Shown: piece after piece, positions 57,691 through 64,000 of the stretch
Layout of the letters: each line of letters begins with the position of its first letter
Numbering within the stretch: the stretch's first letter is position 1
Source: Bipolaris cookei
Lineage: Eukaryota > Ascomycota > Dothideomycetes > Pleosporales > Pleosporaceae
Assembly (NCBI GenBank): GCA_002286855.1
Contig: NRSV01000037.1
Location: 186,001 to 250,000 of the forward strand
Reading direction: 5' to 3'
Length of the DNA stretch: 64,000 nucleotides
The notes under the pieces: model-generated
The model's database searches: none
Told to the model about the DNA's origin: nothing
What the model saw: only the letters and a program-made list of their open reading frames with translations
Position numbers and translations under genes: made by a program

Positions 57691-58764
57691 ATGTCCACCC
57701 ACGCATCAGCTCCGGTGAATCAGGCCAACACATTCGAGGACCTTAGCGGTATCTCGACTTCAGCTTTTAGCAATCCATATGATGCATTGATTGCAGCCTG
57801 TGAAGACGATTCGGTAAGAGGATACCTACATTAGGCCATTAGCATGCTGAGCAGCTATCGTAGGCAAGAATCCAAGAAAAGTACCAGTTACACCGCACCA
57901 CCAGAAACTCTCAACAAAAAGCCAAAATGCTTCAAGAAGATTTTCCCGGCGTCACAATAGATCAGATTCTTTTGCGAAAGTGCGATCCCACTATTGAACC
58001 TGGGTTCGAGGATCCGCGTCACTGCTTCGTTTTCTGGGGGCGGCCAACGCAGAACGTCAAAGACTTGATACATCGAGTGCAGCAAGAGCTACGCACCGTC
58101 GCACCTAGTAAGTAACAACCGGTAACTAGTGAGGATAGACAAGCTGACCTACTAAGACCTCTGGCTTATGCCGCGGGACAACCTCCATATCACGGCTTTG
58201 GAAGTGACGCACTCAAAGACTGCCCCAGAGATTCAAAAGCTAGTGGATAGTGTGCGAGACAAGATCCCAGTCATGACTGACTACACATATGCTCACCGCG
58301 CGCGTCTTATCAAGCCTTTGATTGGCTACGATGCCTCAGCACTGGCTCTGAGCTTCGTACCGGCGGCCGGAGAAGGACTACATGGCGGTCGCACCCTAGA
58401 GGACGACAAGTTCACCTACCACCACCTCCGCCGAGACATGTTTTCACTATGCCGCGATGCAGGCCTGAATGTCGAGTCTCGCTATGTCGTGCCCTCAAGC
58501 CATCTTACCATTGGCCGATTCATCTATTCCAAGGATTTTGAAAACGAACAAGGCGCCTCCGATCCGGAAAAGATCAAGGCTCTGGTCAGTAAAATTGAAG
58601 AGATTAATGACTGGCTCCAGAAGGAGTTTTGGCCGGAGCATAATGACGGAAAGATTCCTGACGGAGGAGAGTTCAATTTGGGACAGGAGAAGGGACTGCA
58701 CTGTGGCACGGGCACTCTCTGGTATGGCGGTGGAGAAGCGGTACATCGAGGGAAAGGTTATTGA
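57691..58764 (+). CDS. 2H phosphoesterase-superfamily protein (RNA ligase/cyclic phosphodiesterase type)
   Basis: Three exons, 57691-57813, 57864-58107 and 58157-58764, all in frame, 324 residues. The two HxT motifs that define the superfamily are present: LHIT with His at about 133 and HLTIG with His at about 238, in a PRDNLHITALEV and SSHLTIGRF context. Relatives hydrolyse 2',3'-cyclic phosphates or related bonds on RNA or nucleotides; the fungal members of this size are mostly uncharacterised. There is no signal peptide, so it is probably cytosolic. The start at 57691 gives MSTHASAPVN; the frame runs open upstream, but the ATG is preceded by a plausible leader. Confidence 0.85.
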
Positions 58765-59779
58765 CGTGCTGCTGTGAGACAACTAAACAATAACCACAAT
58801 CACACAGCAACTATATCGAAGTAAAATCCTTTTTCAATATGTTTAAGCAAACTCTAAGTCGAATCTCATTGACCGCCCCTCACCACAACCTTTCCGACAG
58901 CGACTGTGCTCACTTTATACCAGGCCGACATGACAGCATTAAGCACATTCCAAACTACCGATGACGCATTGTCGCTAAGCTTGCGGTGAGCTTTATCTGA
59001 TAGTTTGTGCAGGCGGGGGCGGGTGGATAACATAACGATTGCTCCACACTGCGGACTAGAGCTTGGTTTGGGTGTAGGCGAACAGCGAGGCTGATACACT
59101 TGCAGGCCCGCCGCTCCTCGCCAACAGGCCAATAATCAAGAAAAAACACGGAAAATAAAATGACTGTGGGTCCAGAAGCTCCCAGAAGGACGGGGACGTG
59201 ATGACAAATTTGGTACTTGTGGGTGAAAAACGCCTAACTCAAGAGATGCGGCAATGGAATATGGGGTTGATACTAGCTAGATGCCCTGGTCACGATCTTG
59301 AGCCATGATCCTATTCGCGTCGCACATGAATGACAATGTCGTAGCCATTGCACCGCCTCACCCATCCATGGTAGCTCTCGGCCTTTTACCTCTTGTACCA
59401 CGATAGTTTCTCTTACTCCCAACCACCTGAGGATTGTCGCAACGCCGTCGTGCAGGCTGAATTTGGGGTTCCAAGCATGCAGCACTGCCTCGTGCGGGGG
59501 ACACTTGGTTGGCTCAGAGGAGCGCATTTCCGCCCCCATCTCTGCTGTAGCCGCCAAAGCCACCTACCGCATGGTTCGGGCGACAAGGGCGGCGATTGCA
59601 GCAAGTATTGTCCAGATTCACACAGCTGCGCCGCAGCCACCTGCCCAATGTTGTTACGGCAAGTCTTTCGATTAGCTAGCTGCCTTAACCAAAGATACAT
59701 ATCATATTCCTTCCAGCTTTTCGCATTTGTTCCTGTTCTACTATTGTTACAAATTATCGAATTAAGCACTCTCTGAACA
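58765..59779. other. Spacer before the single-pass membrane protein
   Basis: About 1 kb. An in-frame open stretch with several cysteines at 59393-59776 lies directly before the next gene and ends in a stop just before its ATG. It could be an unrecognised 5' exon, but no convincing splice sites were found. Confidence 0.4.
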
Positions 59780-60481
59780 ATGGTCACGCTCCTAAACCTA
59801 TCGCATACGCTACAATCTATGCAATCGCTGTCAACTAGAGCGGAAAAGCTCGAGGAAGCCGAATCAGCGCTTCCTGGCATCAAGCGCGGCATTGCAATCG
59901 GTATAGCGTGCTCTGTATCAGTCGTCCTCATTGCCATCCTCGCTTTCCTGGCCATCAGACGACGGAACCGCTTTCTTGCCCAGAAATTGCAACACCAGAC
60001 ACCGGAAGCAGGAGGTATGGAAGCGCAACCTGGGTTGCAAGAGAAGACTTGGTGGCCGCATGCGCCCCTACCCGTTCTGCCAGTAGCAACGTTACCACCT
60101 CCACTACCACCTGTCGAAGCTGACGCTCATACAATCCATGAGCTCGACGCAGGACAAACACCCGAGCTCCATGGCGATACTCGTCCGCAAGAAGTAGATG
60201 GAATCAGCAAACCCCAGAGTGCGCCGGAAGAAGCAGAAGAGCTGTACGTGCAAAGGCTGAAGCAATGGAAAGACTGGAACACGGTATCCGAGGCCGATCC
60301 CGCACAGCCGAATAACGAAGTGATGCGGTGGAGTGTACCGCTGTTGATGATATCGCCGCCAGGAACCACTCGCGGCGATGTGTCTCCGCTGCTGCGCTCG
60401 TCGTGGGATTTCTCTTCGCGAGGCGCCTCGCCGATATCGCCGCCTGCAACCGCCCACTTTCCAGCCGGACACTTGCCTTAA
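59780..60481 (+). CDS. Single-pass membrane protein, hypothetical
   Basis: Single exon as called, 233 residues. One transmembrane helix at about residues 34-58 (GIAIGIACSVSVVLIAILAFLAI) is followed at once by RRRNR, so the long Pro-rich C-terminal part should be cytosolic. The ectodomain is only ~33 residues and there is no signal peptide, which suggests that a 5' exon with signal and extracellular domain may be missing from this model. The layout resembles fungal Mid2/WSC-like surface proteins. Family not recognised. Confidence 0.55.
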   Translation: MVTLLNLSHTLQSMQSLSTRAEKLEEAESALPGIKRGIAIGIACSVSVVLIAILAFLAIRRRNRFLAQKLQHQTPEAGGMEAQPGLQEKTWWPHAPLPVLPVATLPPPLPPVEADAHTIHELDAGQTPELHGDTRPQEVDGISKPQSAPEEAEELYVQRLKQWKDWNTVSEADPAQPNNEVMRWSVPLLMISPPGTTRGDVSPLLRSSWDFSSRGASPISPPATAHFPAGHLP

Positions 60482-60753
60482 GGCGTGCCCCATGGAGGCC
60501 GAGACAGGTACAACCATTTCTCAAGCATGCAAGTGATACGACGCATGTAAAGTATGCTGAGCTAGTAGAAGAATCCCCAGAAACGCCGTTTCAAACCCGG
60601 TTTCCCCCCTCCCACCCTCTTCTGGACTTGGAAAAAGTAAAGCTCTCGGGATGCCTAGAAAGCTGGGGAAGCAAGAGAAATTCGTTATATATTCGTAAAC
60701 CGTTCGCCATCTACGTACGGATTAGGGGGGATTCGGCGATAATGCACGCCCCG

Positions 60754-61461
60754 CTAGGAGTCAAATTTCTTGACGTCGGACCATTTGAAATCGATGCTGC
60801 CCTTGACATCGCTCCTGCTGTTGTTCCTGCTGAACCCAAATTCATCACGGTCACCTGGTTCATCCAGCGGCGCATCGGCAAAGAGACGCTCATGATTTTT
60901 CTTCTCTGCGACCGCCACGATAGTGGCATCCGAGCCTTCTAGCTCGGCCACAAACTCTGGGTCGCCTGGAACTTCCACTGGGTCCATGACGGCAGCCAGC
61001 TCGGACACTCGTCTTCCAGCTTCCATCTCTCTTATGCTGGGTGCGCCGTATTCTTTGTTTGCGAAGCTGGCTTCGGTATCAGGCGTCGATGAGCCGAGCG
61101 AGGCTTTGCTCAATCTGCGCTTTCGTCTGCGGCGTATAAAGAACCACGCTCCTAGGGCTAGTACAAGTAGTGCGAGGGCGACTCCGACACCGATTCCTGC
61201 ACTTTCTGCCAGGCCGAGCCCATTCCCTGATGACCCCGGTGCTTCTGATGTTCCCGATGTTCCTGGTGTTAATGGCGTTGGCAATGTTGTATATGTCGAT
61301 GATGGAATAGTACTGGCCAGGGATTCGGTTGCGGTGGATATGGCTGCAGAGACGGCTTGAGCAGAGTTTGTTTCTTTGGGTGGCTGCGGCCCTGGCTTCG
61401 GCTCATCATCGTCGTCCTTGTCTCTCACAATATACGAGACACGGTGCGCGAAATTGACCAT
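60754..61461 (-). CDS. Single-pass membrane protein with Ser/Thr-rich ectodomain, hypothetical
   Basis: Single exon as called, 235 residues on the minus strand, convergent with the gene at 59780. An acidic/Pro stretch leads to a Ser/Thr-rich ~60-residue region. One membrane helix at about 85-108 (AGIGVGVALALLVLALGAWFFI) is followed by RRRRKRR and a cytosolic tail with RRVSELAAVMDPVEVPGDPEFVAEL. This tail style (short VSEL..PVE..) is common in fungal wall-stress-sensor-like proteins. No signal peptide is seen, so a 5' exon upstream of 61461 is possible. Confidence 0.6.
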   Translation of the reverse strand: MVNFAHRVSYIVRDKDDDDEPKPGPQPPKETNSAQAVSAAISTATESLASTIPSSTYTTLPTPLTPGTSGTSEAPGSSGNGLGLAESAGIGVGVALALLVLALGAWFFIRRRRKRRLSKASLGSSTPDTEASFANKEYGAPSIREMEAGRRVSELAAVMDPVEVPGDPEFVAELEGSDATIVAVAEKKNHERLFADAPLDEPGDRDEFGFSRNNSRSDVKGSIDFKWSDVKKFDS

Positions 61462-63565
61462 AGCGGCGGAGATTATGGCTGTAAGATGGGGAAGGCGTTG
61501 AGGACAAGGTAATCCTGCAGATAGAGGGTATATTAATGTATGAGATTGCTATGTGCCGTCATGTGACGATCTTGCTGTTTGCATCAAGATTAGTAGTCAA
61601 GGGAGCCCCGACCTTTATCGACCTGTTTAAAAACAAGATTACCTTGGGGTTACCCCACTTCCGAACACTGAATGCGGTATCGCACAGGGCGCGGTATACA
61701 GCCTGGTGAAGTATACCCAGTAATCCTGGTGCGCAAGCATAGGCATCGACGTGGCGTTCATCGCTCAATTGGACTCGGCACTTGTAGCGCGTCTTGTCGT
61801 GGACATAGCCACCTTCTCCTCAGCAAGATTTCGAATTGCTCCATCTTGGCGCCCGAGTGCTCAGCCAGAGTACCTGTGAGAATGCAGCAGCATACCGGAG
61901 TGGCTCCGAATGGGTAATTCAAGAGCCTGGGATAGTACTGAGGGGTTACGCGGCGACAGGGGCTTCGTGGCGAGATGGTAGGGAAGTCAAGAATGGGCAG
62001 CAACCAGCAGTGAGTAACCAGTCGTCAGGGATAGAGCATGGGGGGCGATGTTCATATCTGAGTTGTCGGGACCAGACTGCTACTACTACTACGTAACTTG
62101 CCAGCAACAAGAAAGATAAGCCTGTGGTGATCCTATGCCGTTTGCGAGTGCGAGTGTCGTGACAGACAACGGCTCGGCGCTATTTTCGCTCGCTCTTGGT
62201 GTGCTTGCGGAGAAGGCGGATCGGCCATGACGTCCAGGTCAGTGTTCATCAAGTAATACTTGCATCAAGTGGCGTGCGTCAGCTTCACGGCAAGTAGAGA
62301 TGCCAGAGTGCGTACATGTGTAGGAGTTGTGCTCGAGTGAGTAGAAACTCCGCGTGATGTGTCGCGACAAAGGCTGTGAAGATCGCCTTTACTTTGGACA
62401 TGGACAATGCCGATACATATACTGGGCAGTTGGTATGTAGTACTTGTATGTAGTAGTTGGGAGGACTTGTACGTATTCGATGCGGAGCATCAGTTGGTGT
62501 TTGACAGATGGGTGATGCCGGTGGAGCGGGACGCTTGCCCTGAATCTGGGGTTGGAAGGCGAGTGGAAGCTGACCCTCCCGCTTTCGTCCTGAGGCTTTC
62601 TCCAGCCACATAAACACACACCTCACACCTCACTTTGCTCTGCCTGCCAACGCCTTCGCTCTCTTGTTTCAACCATCGTTGAGATACATGGCTAACCTTG
62701 CAGTCGCCGTTGTTTCCGGGCGAACCATCGACGTGGACAAGCTCTGACGTACCGGAAACTATCACTTGCACTAACAAAAGAAACAATAAGCCGGTGCTTA
62801 TAAGCGCCTCTTCCTCCTGCGGCGGTCTCCGTGTCTCTGTGAAAGCTGGTGCGGTTGCCATCCAGCACAAACAAAACAGATGAACGTTTTCTGGAAAGAT
62901 ATCCTGTTATTGTGTAAGAGATCCTATTTTCAAGCAATTTGTGAAAATGGCAACCAGCTCACTAGGCAATTCATCTGATGCCTGGTGTCATTGCCCTGCG
63001 ACATCTTAATATAGATGTTGTTGAGTACCGAAGGTTGGACGGATGCAGCTTTGCGAAACTTCATTTGTGCAACCCAGCCATCACTCGCCCAACATACGGG
63101 CTTGCGGGCTTCTAGATTATGAGCCTACTGCTGGGTCGGTCATCTCAGGGGAATCTGGGGACAATTAACTTTCCTATGCCGCGCTTACATATATCTAGCC
63201 GTCCGGACCAGAATTGTAACCACATTCGAAACTTGCAGAGGCTATTTTCTAGTCACTTCCGCCATTACACAATTGGTCGTACATGCGAGTCATTGTTTTC
63301 GTCGTCGATCATTTTGGTAGAACATCGAGGATAATAAACCCTGAATACCGCTATTGATGATAGGCGAACGACCTAGGAATCCAGCTAGATGTAACGTCCA
63401 CTACGTACGCACTGACCCAAGATAACACACCTCTGTACCTTTATGTCAAACGCTCCCCTGAGCCTGCCCTGGCCTGGTCTCTTTGTAGGCACACTGATAT
63501 CAGTGTAGGATCCACCTCGACTCTACCTACATTTTCCACCAGAGCCAGTTTAGTGCCCTCATACA
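61462..63565. other. Intergenic region before the PTH11-like gene
   Basis: About 2.1 kb. No supported gene. Opposed frames at 62285-62937 have no domain and reflect repeated short open stretches. It may contain an unplaced 5' exon of the minus-strand membrane protein. Confidence 0.4.
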
Positions 63566-64000
63566 ATGTCAAGTCCGCTCAGTAATGGCACTTGGCTCTA
63601 TGGTGGTTACGGGTTCGACATCAGCCAGTTCAATCTCCAGGACCGTACCTCCAACATACCCCTTGTCAGAATACCATGTACCATATTCATCGTCTTTGTA
63701 ATCTTTACTGTTGCTTTACGCATAGTTGCACGACTCAAATACGTCCACAAAATATTCTTTGATGATGGTACGTACACAACAATGCTTTGATTTATCCGCT
63801 AACACGATGTAGTTCTCATCGTATTTGCCGCGTTATTCACAGTAGCTCTGGCTGCCGCATGCATCGTGGGTAAGTGGGGTCCCTTTGAAGTGGAGTAATA
63901 ATTGGTAACACCGCAACAGCAACCACTCACGGGCTTGGTCAACATGTTTGGTTCCTTCCTCTACTAGACATCCTTGAGAAGTTGAAGAGTATTATATTGG
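63566..64000 (+). CDS. PTH11-like / fungal rhodopsin-domain integral membrane protein (partial, runs off the window)
   Basis: Three exons are visible, 63566-63767, 63813-63869 and 63920 onward, all in frame; the gene continues past 64000. The N-terminus precedes a first membrane helix (IPCTIFIVFVIFTVALRIVAR). Then KIFFDDVLIVFAALFTVALAAACIV forms the second, with the D-D-x-L motif that marks fungal rhodopsin-domain/PTH11-like receptors. THGLGQHVW follows, also typical. Such seven-helix proteins are putative surface sensors, some linked to host or surface sensing in plant-associated fungi. The ligand is unknown. Confidence 0.85.

Noticed and set aside
1..64000. CRISPR arrays, bacterial operons, rRNA genes or phage-like modules
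   Set aside because: None seen. The sequence is eukaryotic, with spliceosomal introns throughout.

Overview
The window is nuclear DNA of a filamentous ascomycete, most likely a member of the Pleosporales (Dothideomycetes). Genes are split by short introns of about 45-140 nt with GT..AG ends and CTAAC/CTGAC-like branch points. The housekeeping set is fungal: Sec18, Spt8, Mad1, Cns1, Ppm1 and Rpb5. A PTH11-like receptor and a filamentous-fungal aromatic catabolism cluster are also present. The order is inferred from gene content and was not tested by a search. Twenty-three protein-coding genes (one cut by the window end), three intron-containing tRNA genes, one probable gene relic and one small inverted-repeat element could be supported. 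Exon joins were worked out by hand, and most were checked by reading-frame arithmetic.

Layout. 0-8.8 kb: a small conserved hypothetical gene, a KxDL/BLOC-1 subunit (KXD1) and SEC18 on the minus strand. 8.8-11.4 kb: an AT-rich gene desert with a degenerate 9-bp tandem repeat and a 172-bp MITE-like palindrome. 11.4-20.9 kb: SPT8, whose first intron has to be GC-AG to keep frame, an Arg/Ser-rich hypothetical, and an MscL-type mechanosensitive channel with a C-terminal zinc-ribbon-like motif. 21.2-32.0 kb: a run of six metabolic genes. These are an EthD-like/enol-lactonase-like hydrolase fusion, carboxy-muconate cyclase, an intradiol ring-cleavage dioxygenase, a carboxymuconolactone-decarboxylase-family protein, an isovaleryl-CoA-dehydrogenase-like enzyme and a 4-coumarate-CoA-ligase-like enzyme ending in SKL. 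32.3-33.4 kb: two tRNA-Val(AAC) and one tRNA-Gln(CTG). 34.4-38.4 kb: a large coiled-coil protein with an Mcp5/Num1-type PH domain. 40.9-49.3 kb: CNS1, a nuclear F-box-like protein, mitochondrial SHMT and a small secreted/membrane protein. 49.5-54.1 kb: MAD1, PPM1 and RPB5, with PPM1 and RPB5 sharing a 201-bp promoter. 54.6-57.3 kb: a decayed gene. 57.7-64 kb: a 2H phosphoesterase, two convergent single-pass membrane proteins and the start of a PTH11-like receptor.

How the genes work together: the clearest unit is 21.2-32.0 kb. The ligase could activate phenylpropanoid acids in the peroxisome. The dioxygenase, muconate cyclase, decarboxylase-family protein and enol-lactonase-like hydrolase could channel a ring-cleavage product to 3-oxoadipate. 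The acyl-CoA dehydrogenase belongs to branched-chain or acyl-CoA oxidation. The cyclase and dioxygenase are divergent and share a 550-bp promoter carrying a CGG-N9-CCG motif. This pathway is inferred from families and adjacency. Nothing in the sequence proves the substrates.
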